Positions 51,340 to 59,809 of a DNA stretch of 64,000 nucleotides are shown here, one piece after another. Source of the DNA: Dysosmobacter sp. Marseille-Q4140 (GTDB lineage: Bacteria; Bacillota; Clostridia; Oscillospirales; Oscillospiraceae); the NCBI GenBank assembly GCA_018228705.1, contig CP073694.1, positions 2,294,001 through 2,358,000 of the forward strand, read 5' to 3'. The notes under the pieces are model-generated. The model was not told the origin of the DNA, did not search any database, and saw nothing but the letters and a program-made list of their open reading frames with translations. Within the stretch, counting starts at the first letter, position 1; each line of letters opens with the position of its first letter. The translations under genes and the position numbers were made by a program.

Positions 51340-53280
51340 TTAGTTTGCCTTCTTCTGCTCCTTGGTGGCAAAGAGGAAGATGGTCAGCAGGATGACGGCG
51401 AAGCAGATGAGGCCGCCAATCTGGCCGATGCTGAACTTTTCGCTGAAGTCGATGGCGTTGCTGACGTAGAGGGTGGCGCCCTTTTCGTCTACACCGATGG
51501 GGATGATGGCGAGAACCGCCAGCAAAATGCCCACGATGCCCTCGCCGGCGATCAGGCCGGAGGAGTAGAGCACGCCGGACTGGACCACGTTGTCCTTGAC
51601 CTTGTCGCTGCTGTACTTGCGCTTTTCCAGGAACCAGCGCAGCAGACCGCCCAGCATCATGGGCACGGACAGATAGATGGGCAGGTAAAGGCCGATGGCG
51701 AAGGGCAGCACGGGGATGCCCAGCACCTCCACCACGATGGCGATGAACACGCCGGAGAGCACCAGGTTCCAGGGCAGGTTGCCGCCCATGACGCCCTCGA
51801 CGATCATCTTCATCAAGATCGCCTGGGGAGCGGGCAGGTCGTTGGAGCCGTAGCCGCCCCAGGCCATGCTCAGCAGATACAAAATGGCGCCGATGGCCAC
51901 GGCGGAGACCGCCACGCCGATCAGCTCGCCGATCTGCTGCTTGCGGGGCGTGGCGCCCACCAGGAAACCGGTCTTGAGGTCCTGGGAGGTGTCGCCGGCG
52001 ATGGCGGCCACCACGCAGATCACGCCGCCGATGACGATGGCGGCGGTCATGCCCTCGATGCCGTCAGTGCCGGTGGCCTTGAGCAGCAGGGTGGAGATCA
52101 GCAGCGTGGCGATGGCCATACCGGAGACGGGGTTGTTGGACGAGCCGATCAGGCCCACCATGCGGGAGGAGACGGTGGCGAAGAAGAAGCCGAAGACAAT
52201 GACGATCAGGGCGGTGAACAGGTTCAGGGGGATGGCGGGCACCAGCCACAGCACCACGGCCACGATCAGCACGCCCAGCAGCACCACCGTCATGGGCATA
52301 TCCTGCTCGGTGCGCAGGGTGCCGGCGGTGCGGCCCTTACCGTAGTCGCCCATGGCGTCACGGAAGGTGCGGATGATCAGGGGCAGGGACTTGATGAGGC
52401 TCAGCACGCCGCCGCAGGCCACGGCGCCGGCGCCGATGTAGCGCAGGTAGTTGCTCCACAGGGCGGAGACACCCTTCTTGGCAATCAGCTCACTGATGGT
52501 CATGTCCGTGACAGGGAACATGATGGTGTCGCCGCCGAACAGGGCCATCAGGGGCAGGATCACGAACCAGCCCAGCACGCCGCCGGCGAACAGGTAAGAG
52601 GACACCTTCACGCCGCAGATGTAGCCCACGCCGGCCAGGGCCGGCAGCACGTCGATGCCGATGCCGGCGCCCTTGTAGCCGGGCACGTCGTAGGTGATCT
52701 CGCTGGGGAACACCTTCAGTCCGTCGGCAATGAACTTGTACAGCGCCGCGATGCCAAGACCTGAGAACACGGTGGACGCCTTGGCGCCGCCCTCCTCGCC
52801 GGCGATGAGCACCTCGGCGCAGGCCTGGCCCTCGGGATAGGCCAGCACGCCGTGCTCCTTGACGATCAGAGCGCTGCGCAGAGGGATCATCATGAGCACG
52901 CCCAGCACGCCGCCGCACAGGGCGATCAGGCCGATCTCCACCAGGGAGGGCACGTCGCACAGGCCATCCTTGGCCCACATGAACAGGGCCGGCAGGGTGA
53001 AGATGGCGCCGGCGGCCACGGACTCACCGGCGGAGCCGATGGTCTGGACCATGTTGTTCTCCAGAATGGAATCCCGCCGCAGGATCTTGCGGATGACGCC
53101 CATGGAGATGACCGCCGCGGGGATGGAGGCGGACACCGTCATGCCCACCCGGAGGCCCAGGTAGGCGTTGGCACCGCCAAAGACAATGGCCAGGATAGCG
53201 CCCAGTACGATGGAGACCACCGTGAATTCGGGCATGACCTTGTCCGCGGGGATATAGGGTCGAAATTTGTTTTCTTCCAC
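51340..53280 (-). CDS. OPT-family oligopeptide transporter
   Basis: The 646-aa polytopic transporter with some fourteen to sixteen hydrophobic segments has the bacterial OPT hallmark FGGANAYLGLRVGMTVSASIPAAV, EHGVLAYPEGQACAEVL and AGDTSQDLKTGFLVGATPRKQQ. It imports peptides or metal-peptide complexes. Start is GTG 53280 (EENKFRP follows), about 9 bases after AAGGA; the upstream ATG would read through the leader hairpin. Confidence 0.88.
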   Translation of the reverse strand: MEENKFRPYIPADKVMPEFTVVSIVLGAILAIVFGGANAYLGLRVGMTVSASIPAAVISMGVIRKILRRDSILENNMVQTIGSAGESVAAGAIFTLPALFMWAKDGLCDVPSLVEIGLIALCGGVLGVLMMIPLRSALIVKEHGVLAYPEGQACAEVLIAGEEGGAKASTVFSGLGIAALYKFIADGLKVFPSEITYDVPGYKGAGIGIDVLPALAGVGYICGVKVSSYLFAGGVLGWFVILPLMALFGGDTIMFPVTDMTISELIAKKGVSALWSNYLRYIGAGAVACGGVLSLIKSLPLIIRTFRDAMGDYGKGRTAGTLRTEQDMPMTVVLLGVLIVAVVLWLVPAIPLNLFTALIVIVFGFFFATVSSRMVGLIGSSNNPVSGMAIATLLISTLLLKATGTDGIEGMTAAIVIGGVICVVAAIAGDTSQDLKTGFLVGATPRKQQIGELIGVAVSAVAIGAILYLLSMAWGGYGSNDLPAPQAILMKMIVEGVMGGNLPWNLVLSGVFIAIVVEVLGIPVLPFAIGLYLPIYLSVPMMLGGLLRWFLEKRKYSSDKVKDNVVQSGVLYSSGLIAGEGIVGILLAVLAIIPIGVDEKGATLYVSNAIDFSEKFSIGQIGGLICFAVILLTIFLFATKEQKKAN

Positions 53281-53322
53281 GATACCCAATTCCTTTCTCT
53301 TGCAGAATTTTTTATGGCGCTG

Positions 53323-53402
53323 AACAGGCCGGCCTCGTATTCCAGAGTCCGGCCTGTTGCAGATCACCATGTTATTTTACAAAATCTTAACGGCTCCGTC
53401 AA
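53323..53402 (-). promoter_or_regulatory. Promoter and leader hairpin of the OPT gene
   Basis: On the minus strand TTGACG (53402-53397) and TAAAAT (53379-53374) are separated by 17 bases, a good sigma-A promoter. The transcript then forms a 10-bp hairpin (AACAGGCCGG / CCGGCCTGTT, 53358-53323) before the GTG start. Confidence 0.7.
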
Positions 53403-53433
53403 GGACTTTTCGTTCCTGGGGATTTCCTGGGAA

Positions 53434-55308
53434 TTATCGCCGCCGCCAGCTCAGCAGCAGGGCCGAGTTGGAGATCACCAGCACAGACCCGGCGTTGTGG
53501 ACCAGGGCGCCCACTACGGGGTTTAAGATGCCGGTGATGGCCAGGGTGATGGCCAGGAAGTTCAGCGCCATGGAAAAGGTCATGTTCAGCTTAATGGTGG
53601 TCATCATCCGCCGGGACAGGGCCAGCAGATGGGGCAGCTCCTTCACCTCGTCGTCCACCAGGGCGATGTCCGCCGCGTCCACGGCGATGTCGCTGCCGAC
53701 GCCGCCCATGGCGATGCCCACCTGGGCACGCTTCAGCGCCGGGGCGTCGTTGATGCCGTCGCCCATCATGCACACGGGCTCGCCGGAGCGCTGGCAGGCG
53801 TCGATGTAGTTCAGCTTGTCCTCCGGCAGACAGCCGGAGCGGACCTCCCGGATGTTCAGCGCCGCGGCGATGGTCCGGGCGGCGCTTTCGTGGTCGCCGG
53901 TCAGCAGCACCGGCCGGACGCCCAGGGAGGAGAGGCGGGCCACCATGTCCGCGCTCTCGGGCCGGAGGGTGTCCGCCAGGGCCAGAAAGCCGGCGAAGGC
54001 CCCGTCCACCGCCAGATAGGTGACAGTGCAGCCCCGGTCCAGAGCCGCCTCCGCCTCCGGCGGCGGGCAGAAGGCCACGCCCTGCTCCTCCAGCAGTTCC
54101 GGGCTGCCCGCCAGGACGGACCGGCCCTCCACCTCCGCAGCCACGCCCCGGCCGGGGATCATGCGGAAGTTCCCGGCGGCGGGGAGGCCGCCGCCCTCCG
54201 CCTGTTTCCAGCCGCTGACGATGGCCTTGCCCAGGGGGTGCTCGGACAGCTGCTCGGCCGCCGCCGCCAGACGCCGGAGGCTCCGCTCGTCCAGGCCCGG
54301 GAGGACGCTGCCGGCCTCTACCACCTGGGGCGTGCCGCAGGTCAGGGTGCCGGTTTTGTCAAAGGTGACCACCTGCACCTGGGCCAGCCGCTCCAGGGCG
54401 TCGCCCTGGCGGACCAGGAAGCCGTGGCGGGTGGCGTTGCCGATGGCCGCCATGATGGCGGTGGGGGTGGCCAGCACCAGAGCACAGGGGCAGAACACCA
54501 CCAGGATGGTGACTGCCCGGATGATCTCGCCGGTGATGAGCCAGGTCAGCGCGGCGGCGCTGAGGGCGACCACCACGATCCAGGTGGCCCACCGGTCCGC
54601 CAGCCCCACGATCTTTGCCTTGCCCGCGTCGGCGGACTGGACCAGACGGATCATCCGCTGGATGGAGCTGTCCTCGCCCACCCGCGTGGCCTCCATCTCA
54701 AAGGCGCCGAACTGGTTCACCGTGCCGGAGGACACGGCGTCCCCCGGCCCCTTGTCCACCGGCAGGGACTCGCCGGTCATGACCGCCTGGTTGACGGAGG
54801 TCTGGCCGGAGAGGATGACCCCGTCCACCGGCACCGTCTCTCCCGGCAGCACCCGCAGATGCTCGCCCACCCGGACCGCCTCCGCCGCCACGATCTCCTC
54901 GCCCTCCGCCGTCAGACGCCGGGCGGTCCGGGGTGTCAGGTGCACCAGCTTTTCGATGCCGGCCCGGGCCTTGGCTACGGTCAGCTCTTCCAGCAGGGCG
55001 CCCAGCTGCATGATGAAGGCCACCTCGCCGGCGGCGAAGTACTCTCCGATGCACACCGACGCGATCAGCGCCAGGGACACCAGCACGTCTGCCTTGATAT
55101 CGAAGGCGGTGACCAGGCCGATGAGGGCTTCCAGAATGATGGGCACACCGCACAGCACGATGGCCGCCCAGGCCATGTCGAAGGGGAGGGGCCGGAAGTC
55201 CAGCAGGCTGGCCAGCACCGCCGCCCCCGAGAGAACCAGCAGCGTCACGTCCTTTTTGATCCCGCCCAGCTCCAGCAGATGCTCCAGTCGTTCCATCCGT
55301 GCGTTCAT
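53434..55308 (-). CDS. Heavy-metal P1B-type ATPase
   Basis: The 624-aa metal-transporting ATPase has the CPC metal site (VVFCPCALVLATPTA), phosphorylation motif DKTGTLT, SEHPLG, actuator MTGESLPV and GDGINDAPAL. It has no N-terminal HMA domain; the chain starts directly with the first membrane helices. CPC plus a CsoR-type repressor gene upstream suggests Cu(I), but Zn/Cd cannot be excluded. Two palindromic operators lie just before it. Confidence 0.9.
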   Translation of the reverse strand: MNARMERLEHLLELGGIKKDVTLLVLSGAAVLASLLDFRPLPFDMAWAAIVLCGVPIILEALIGLVTAFDIKADVLVSLALIASVCIGEYFAAGEVAFIMQLGALLEELTVAKARAGIEKLVHLTPRTARRLTAEGEEIVAAEAVRVGEHLRVLPGETVPVDGVILSGQTSVNQAVMTGESLPVDKGPGDAVSSGTVNQFGAFEMEATRVGEDSSIQRMIRLVQSADAGKAKIVGLADRWATWIVVVALSAAALTWLITGEIIRAVTILVVFCPCALVLATPTAIMAAIGNATRHGFLVRQGDALERLAQVQVVTFDKTGTLTCGTPQVVEAGSVLPGLDERSLRRLAAAAEQLSEHPLGKAIVSGWKQAEGGGLPAAGNFRMIPGRGVAAEVEGRSVLAGSPELLEEQGVAFCPPPEAEAALDRGCTVTYLAVDGAFAGFLALADTLRPESADMVARLSSLGVRPVLLTGDHESAARTIAAALNIREVRSGCLPEDKLNYIDACQRSGEPVCMMGDGINDAPALKRAQVGIAMGGVGSDIAVDAADIALVDDEVKELPHLLALSRRMMTTIKLNMTFSMALNFLAITLAITGILNPVVGALVHNAGSVLVISNSALLLSWRRR

Positions 55309-55323
55309 AAAACAGCCTCTCTT

Positions 55324-55367
55324 CCATACCGTAGGGGGTATGGGTAAATTATACCCATGGGGGTATA
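55324..55367 (-). promoter_or_regulatory. CsoR-type operators before the metal ATPase
   Basis: CCATAC..GTATGG (55324-55343) and the perfect 7-4-7 palindrome TATACCC-ATGG-GGGTATA (55350-55367) match the G/C-tract-in-AT-flank operators of CsoR repressors. Confidence 0.7.
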
Positions 55368-55379
55368 TTCTGTCAAGGG

Positions 55380-55407
55380 AAAAAGCAGCCGGTCCCGGCT
55401 GCTTTTT
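55380..55407. terminator. Terminator after csoR
   Basis: AAAAAGCAGCCGG pairs with CCGGCTGCTTTTT, giving T runs on both strands, 4 bases after the csoR stop. Confidence 0.8.
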
Positions 55408-55411
55408 GCAC

Positions 55412-55687
55412 TTATCCCATATTGGAGAACCGCTCCACCGCCTTGGTGAAGCTCTCGATGGTCTTATCGGCGTCGCCGTGCTGGATGCCGTCCCGGACGC
55501 AGTGCTTGATATGCCCCTCCAGCACCACCTTGCCGCAGCCGTGAAGGGCGGACTTGGCCGCGTTGATCTGGGCCAGGATATCCTCGCAGGGCACGTCCTC
55601 GTCCACCATCCGGTCGATGGCCTGGACCTGCCCGATGATCTTCTTCAGCCTGCGGTGCAGGTTCTCCGCGTCCATGCACTGCCTCAT
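55412..55687 (-). CDS. csoR: CsoR-family metal-sensing repressor
   Basis: The 91-aa all-helical DUF156 repressor has the complete copper-site triad at C34 (VPCEDI), H59 and C63 (EGHIKHC). Metal binding releases it from DNA and derepresses the neighbouring ATPase. Of two in-frame ATGs, 55687 is used because GGAGGG lies 6 bases before it. Confidence 0.88.
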   Translation of the reverse strand: MRQCMDAENLHRRLKKIIGQVQAIDRMVDEDVPCEDILAQINAAKSALHGCGKVVLEGHIKHCVRDGIQHGDADKTIESFTKAVERFSNMG

Positions 55688-55697
55688 AAACATCCCT

Positions 55698-55723
55698 CCA
55701 TACCGTAAGAGGTACCTGTATGG
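55698..55723 (-). promoter_or_regulatory. CsoR-type operator before csoR
   Basis: CCATACC...GTATGG with a central GAGGTACC repeats the motif found before the ATPase, suggesting autoregulation. Confidence 0.5.
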
Positions 55724-55733
55724 CCCTCATTAT

Positions 55734-55773
55734 ACCCGTGGCGGCGGCCCCTGTCAATGCGGCCGCCACGGGT
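55734..55773 (-). terminator. Hairpin after rpoN
   Basis: A perfect 12-bp stem (ACCCGTGGCGGC / GCCGCCACGGGT) directly follows the rpoN stop; no T tract on the minus strand, so it may stabilise rather than terminate. Confidence 0.5.
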
Positions 55774-55776
55774 GCG

Positions 55777-57123
55777 CTAACTCCGGTGCCGGCGGCCGGT
55801 GGAGGAGGGGAGACCCAGCTCCATGCGGTACTTGGCTACGGTCCGCCGGGCCAGACGGACGCCCTCCCCGGACAGCAGCTCCACCAGCGTCTGGTCGCTG
55901 AGGGGATGGGCGGGGTCCTCCTGGCGCACCAGCTCCAGCATCCGCCGCTTTACCGCCTGCTGAGAGGGGCCGGCCTGACCCACGGCATGGCTGAAGAAGT
56001 AGCGCAGGGGATAGGTTCCCTGGCGGCACTGGAGGTACTTGCCCCGGACTGCCCGGGATACGGTGGAGGGGTGGACCTCCAGCTGCTCCGCCAGGGTCAG
56101 CAGGCTCATGGGGGCCAGCTCGCCGGTCTTTCCGGAGAAGAAGGGGCGCTGGGCCTCCAGGATGGCCTCGGCGCAGCGGCGCAGGGTGCCGCCCCGCCGC
56201 TCCAGACTGTTGAGCAGCCACTTGGCCTGCTGCATCTTCTGCTGTAAGTAAGCCCGGGTCTCCTTTTCGTCGGATTCCTTCAAGAGCCGGGCATAGTAGT
56301 CGCTGATGGTGACCCGGGGCAGATAGTACTCGTTCAGCACCACCTGGAGTTCCCCGTCCAGCTCCACGATGAACACGTCCGGCCGGACGTACACTGTGGG
56401 CTCTGCCGGCTGGAAGGCCCGGCCGGGGTGGGGTTCCAGGGCGGCGATGGTCTTTTCCGCTGCCTGGATCTCCGCCGTAGTCAGGCCCAGCTCCCGGGCA
56501 ATGGGCCCGTAGTGCCTCCGGCCCAGCTCCGGCAGGAACCGGGCCACGATGTCCATGACCGCCGGGGAGGGATGCTTCTGCCGGGACAGCTGCAGCAGCA
56601 GGCACTCCGACAGGTTCCGGGCGCCCACGCCCGCCGGGTCCAGACTCTGGATGGTGGCCAGGGCCTCGTCCAGCAGAGGGCGGGGCACCTTCATGTTCTC
56701 CAGTCCGTCCAGGTCCTCCTGGGCCAGATATCCGTCCTCGTCCACCAGCTCCGCCAGATACCGGCACAGAGCCAGCAGGGGCTTGGGAAGCCGCCGCCGG
56801 TCCAGCTGGTCCCGGAGAAAGGCGGAAAGACTCTCCGTCTCCCGGTCCAGGGCGCCCCGCTCCGGGGCAGCTGTGTCCTCGTGGACAAAGGTGCCGCCGT
56901 GGAGGCCGCCGTCGATCCAGCTGGCCTTCTGGCGCAGTTCCTCGTAGGCGCTGCGCAGGGACGGGGCATCCTCCTGTTCCACCAGGGGGTTCTCCTCACT
57001 GATTTTGCCCAGGTACTCCAGCAGCTCCTGGGAGTTCATCTGCAAAATCTCCATGGACTGGAGCAGCTGCGGCGTCAGCTTCAGCTCCTGCCGCAGCTCC
57101 GCTTTCAGCGTGACCAGGCTCAT
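55777..57123 (-). CDS. rpoN: RNA polymerase sigma-54 factor
   Basis: The 448-aa sigma-54 has all regions: Gln/Leu-rich region I (ELKLTPQLLQSMEILQMNSQELLEYL), acidic region II, core-binding region III, helix-turn-helix (LAEQLEVHPSTVSRAVRGKYL) and a C-terminal RpoN box (ARRTVAKYRMELGLPSS). It directs polymerase to -24/-12 promoters that need an enhancer-binding ATPase. Its ATG overlaps the stop of just such an activator (ATGA), so both are made together. Confidence 0.95.
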   Translation of the reverse strand: MSLVTLKAELRQELKLTPQLLQSMEILQMNSQELLEYLGKISEENPLVEQEDAPSLRSAYEELRQKASWIDGGLHGGTFVHEDTAAPERGALDRETESLSAFLRDQLDRRRLPKPLLALCRYLAELVDEDGYLAQEDLDGLENMKVPRPLLDEALATIQSLDPAGVGARNLSECLLLQLSRQKHPSPAVMDIVARFLPELGRRHYGPIARELGLTTAEIQAAEKTIAALEPHPGRAFQPAEPTVYVRPDVFIVELDGELQVVLNEYYLPRVTISDYYARLLKESDEKETRAYLQQKMQQAKWLLNSLERRGGTLRRCAEAILEAQRPFFSGKTGELAPMSLLTLAEQLEVHPSTVSRAVRGKYLQCRQGTYPLRYFFSHAVGQAGPSQQAVKRRMLELVRQEDPAHPLSDQTLVELLSGEGVRLARRTVAKYRMELGLPSSTGRRHRS

Positions 57124-58577
57124 GAGACGCCTCCTCGCTCTGCGGCGCTGACATACTTGGCGATCTTCCGGGCGGCGGTGGCCTGGGAGATGCCCAGGTC
57201 CCTTGCCACGGCTACGGTGGTGCCGCAGCGGCGGTAGGACTCCCGGATGATCTGGCGCTCATAGGCGTCCATCCGCTCCGCCAGCGTGCCGGACCGCTCC
57301 GGCAAAACGGCGGGCAGGGGCTCCTCCTGGCCGGTGTACTCCTGGGGCAGGGCGGTCACGTCGATGATGGGATCCTGGACGATGATGACCAGCCGCTCGA
57401 TGAGGTTTTCCAGCTGGCGCACGTTGCCGGGCCACTCATAGCGCTCCAGGAAGTTCAGAAAGCGGGGACTGAAGGTGAGGTTCTTCCCGTACTCCCCGCA
57501 GAACCGGGCCAGGAACTGGTGGGCCAGGGGGAAGATGTCCTCCTTGCGCTGCCGCAGGGGCGGGATGTGGATGCGGATGACATTGAGCCGGTAGAAGAGG
57601 TCGGAGCGGAACAGTCCCCGCTGGACCTCCTCCTCCAGATTGCGGTTGGTGGCCACGATCAGACGGAAATCCAACTCGATCTTCCGGGTTCCGGAGAGGC
57701 GCTCAATGGTCTTCTCCTGAATCAGCTGCAGGAGTTTGGACTGGATGTGGGGCGGCAGTTCGCCGATCTCGTCGAGAAACAGCGTGCCGTGGTTGGCCAG
57801 CTCGATTTTGCCGATCTTGCCGCCGGAGGCGGCGCCGGTGAAGGCGCCCTTTTCATAGCCGAAGAGCTCCGACTCAATGAGGTTCTCGTGGAGCACCGCG
57901 CAGTTGACCTCAATGAAGGGTCCCTCCGAGCGGTTGCTCATGGCGTGGATGGCCTTGGCCACAGCGCTCTTGCCCACGCCGGTCTCACCGGTGATGAGGA
58001 TGTTGGCCTTGGTGTTGGCGGTATTCTGGATCAGCGTCCACAGCCGCTGCATGGAGTGGCTCTTGAATACCAGGGTGGTGGAGGTGGCCCGGGTCCGCAG
58101 CTCCGCGATCTCCTGGGAGTACTGCTGCAGAGAGTCCTGCAAATGGCGGTAGTTGCGCTGAATGGTGTTGATCTGCTCCATGGACACGGTGTTGAAGCAC
58201 ACGGCGTATTTCAGCTCCCCGTTGTCGTCGAACAGGGGGATGCCCACGGTCATGACGTTGCGGTGGGTGTGGTTGATGGTCTGGGTGGCGGTGATCTTGC
58301 GCTTCTGGCGGATCACCTCCGCCGTGATGCAGGGGGTGAAGGTGCCGTCGGCCTCCAGGTCGAAGGCGGACTTGCCCACGATGGAGTTGTGGGCAAAGCC
58401 GAAATTCCGCTCGTAGGTCTCGCTGACCCGCAGGATGGTGCCTTTGGCGTCGGAGAGCATCATGTCGTCCGCCAGCACCAGGTTATTCTCCGGGTTCAAA
58501 ATATCAAAAAGCCCTTTGAGGTTGATATCTTCATCGAAAATGCCTGAAAAATTTGTGTTCTGCGCCAAACTTTTCAC
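57120..58577 (-). CDS. Sigma-54-dependent enhancer-binding activator with PAS domain
   Basis: The protein, about 485 aa, has an N-terminal PAS sensor domain (NLVLADDMMLSDAKGTILRVSETYERNFG), an AAA+ domain with GETGVGKS, the sigma-54 contact loop GAFTGA, Walker B LFLDEIGEL and arginine-finger region LFYRLNVI, and a C-terminal Fis-type helix-turn-helix (GTTVAVARDLGISQATAARKI). GTG 58577 with GGAAAG upstream is preferred; longer starts (ATG 58619, ATG 58634, TTG 58640) lack a ribosome site and overlap the palindromes. It probably activates the divergent butyrate operon. Confidence 0.9.
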   Translation of the reverse strand: MKSLAQNTNFSGIFDEDINLKGLFDILNPENNLVLADDMMLSDAKGTILRVSETYERNFGFAHNSIVGKSAFDLEADGTFTPCITAEVIRQKRKITATQTINHTHRNVMTVGIPLFDDNGELKYAVCFNTVSMEQINTIQRNYRHLQDSLQQYSQEIAELRTRATSTTLVFKSHSMQRLWTLIQNTANTKANILITGETGVGKSAVAKAIHAMSNRSEGPFIEVNCAVLHENLIESELFGYEKGAFTGAASGGKIGKIELANHGTLFLDEIGELPPHIQSKLLQLIQEKTIERLSGTRKIELDFRLIVATNRNLEEEVQRGLFRSDLFYRLNVIRIHIPPLRQRKEDIFPLAHQFLARFCGEYGKNLTFSPRFLNFLERYEWPGNVRQLENLIERLVIIVQDPIIDVTALPQEYTGQEEPLPAVLPERSGTLAERMDAYERQIIRESYRRCGTTVAVARDLGISQATAARKIAKYVSAAERGGVS

Positions 58578-58611
58578 CTGCTTTCCACAAAACTGGCTGG
58601 TTGCTGCCGCT

Positions 58612-58649
58612 CTATTCATTTTTGAGTATAGCATATTCAAGAATGAATA
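58612..58649. promoter_or_regulatory. Two palindromic activator sites near the activator start
   Basis: CTATTCA-TTTT-TGAGTAT (58612-58629, imperfect) and TATTCA-AGAA-TGAATA (58634-58649) share their half-site and 4-base spacer with the perfect copy at 58763-58780. They are probable binding sites for the activator, placed for both autoregulation and activation of the divergent operon. Confidence 0.6.
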
Positions 58650-58762
58650 GAAAGAGGAAATTTCCAGAAATTCCTTGTCGGTTTTTACAGAAAACAGCGG
58701 CCAAATTATTCTCTCCGCACAAAAAAATCTGTTTGTCCGAACGACCTTCCACGTATCCGTTC

Positions 58763-58780
58763 CTATTCATTTTTGAATAG
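58763..58780. promoter_or_regulatory. Perfect palindromic activator site
   Basis: CTATTCA-TTTT-TGAATAG is a perfect 7-4-7 palindrome about 115 bases upstream of the -24 element, a normal distance for a sigma-54 enhancer. Confidence 0.7.
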
Positions 58781-58893
58781 AGTGAAGGGCGAACCCGATG
58801 GCGTTTCGTCAAAACTGCAAAAAGCGATTGCGGAAATTCTGCCAAGATGCACAGAAAGCGGCAGCGGCGGCAGGGAAAATGCCCTTGAAAAAC

Positions 58894-58909
58894 TGGCATC
58901 GATTTTGCT
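58894..58909 (+). promoter_or_regulatory. Sigma-54 (-24/-12) promoter of the butyrate operon
   Basis: TGGCATCGATTTTGCT matches the consensus TGGCAC-N5-TTGCW with correct GG-to-GC spacing; only the sixth base differs among conserved positions. Transcription should begin near 58920, 50 bases before the first start codon. Confidence 0.85.
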
Positions 58910-58969
58910 ATAATTTTAGACAGCAAAAACCGGGCTCGGCCCGATGAAATTATGAGGAGGAGATCTGCA

Positions 58970-59770
58970 ATGTATCAGACCATTCGTTACGAGAAGAACG
59001 GCAACATCGGTATTGCCACCATCAATCGTCCCGAAGCCCTGAACGCTTTGAACTCCACGGTTATCTCCGAGCTGGAGCAGGTGATCGCCGAGGTGGAGAA
59101 GGACGCCGAGCTGGGCGCCTTCATCATCACCGGCGAGGGCCGCTCCTTCGTGGCCGGCGCCGATATCGGTGAGCAGAAGCCCATGGACGTGGCCCAGGGC
59201 CGCAAGTGGGGCCAGAGAGGCAGCGCCCTCTTCCGCCGTATCGAGAAGCTGGAGATCCCCACCATCGCCGCGGTGAACGGCTTCGCCCTGGGCGGCGGCT
59301 GTGAGCTGGCCATGGCCTGTGACATCATCCTGGCCGCCGGTCCCAACGCCGAGGGCAAGGGCGGTGCCAAGTTCGGCCAGCCCGAGGTGGGCCTGGGCAT
59401 CACCCCCGGCTTCTCCGGCACTCAGCGCCTGCCCCGCCGCGTGGGTATCGCCAAGGCCAAGGAGCTGATCTTCTCCGGCAAGGTCATCGGCGCCGCCGAG
59501 GCCAAGGAGATCGGCCTGGTCAACGCCGTGTACGCCCCCGAGGAGCTGATGGACGGCGCCGTCGCCATGGCCAAGTCCTTCACCGCCAACGCTCCCATCG
59601 CCGTCAAGTACTCCAAGGCCTGCATCGACCGCGGCATGCAGATGGACATTGACGACGGCATCGCTCTGGAGAACGAGCTGTTTGCCATGTGCTTCGCCAC
59701 CGAGGACCAGAAGGAGGGCATGGGCGCCTTCCTGGAAAAGCGCAAGGAAAAGCACTTCCAGAACAAGTAA
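58970..59770 (+). CDS. Enoyl-CoA hydratase/crotonase
   Basis: The 266-aa crotonase has the oxyanion-hole segment SFVAGADIGE and the catalytic glutamates E112 (GGGCELAMACD) and E139 (KFGQPEVGLG). A short insertion (PNAEGKG) lies between them, making the spacing 27 instead of the usual 20. It hydrates crotonyl-CoA reversibly, linking it to 3-hydroxybutyryl-CoA. ATG 58970 has AGGAGG 9 bases upstream. Confidence 0.9.
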   Translation: MYQTIRYEKNGNIGIATINRPEALNALNSTVISELEQVIAEVEKDAELGAFIITGEGRSFVAGADIGEQKPMDVAQGRKWGQRGSALFRRIEKLEIPTIAAVNGFALGGGCELAMACDIILAAGPNAEGKGGAKFGQPEVGLGITPGFSGTQRLPRRVGIAKAKELIFSGKVIGAAEAKEIGLVNAVYAPEELMDGAVAMAKSFTANAPIAVKYSKACIDRGMQMDIDDGIALENELFAMCFATEDQKEGMGAFLEKRKEKHFQNK

Positions 59771-59809
59771 GAGAATTCCGATACATATAAAAAAGAGGGA
59801 TAAAACGAC

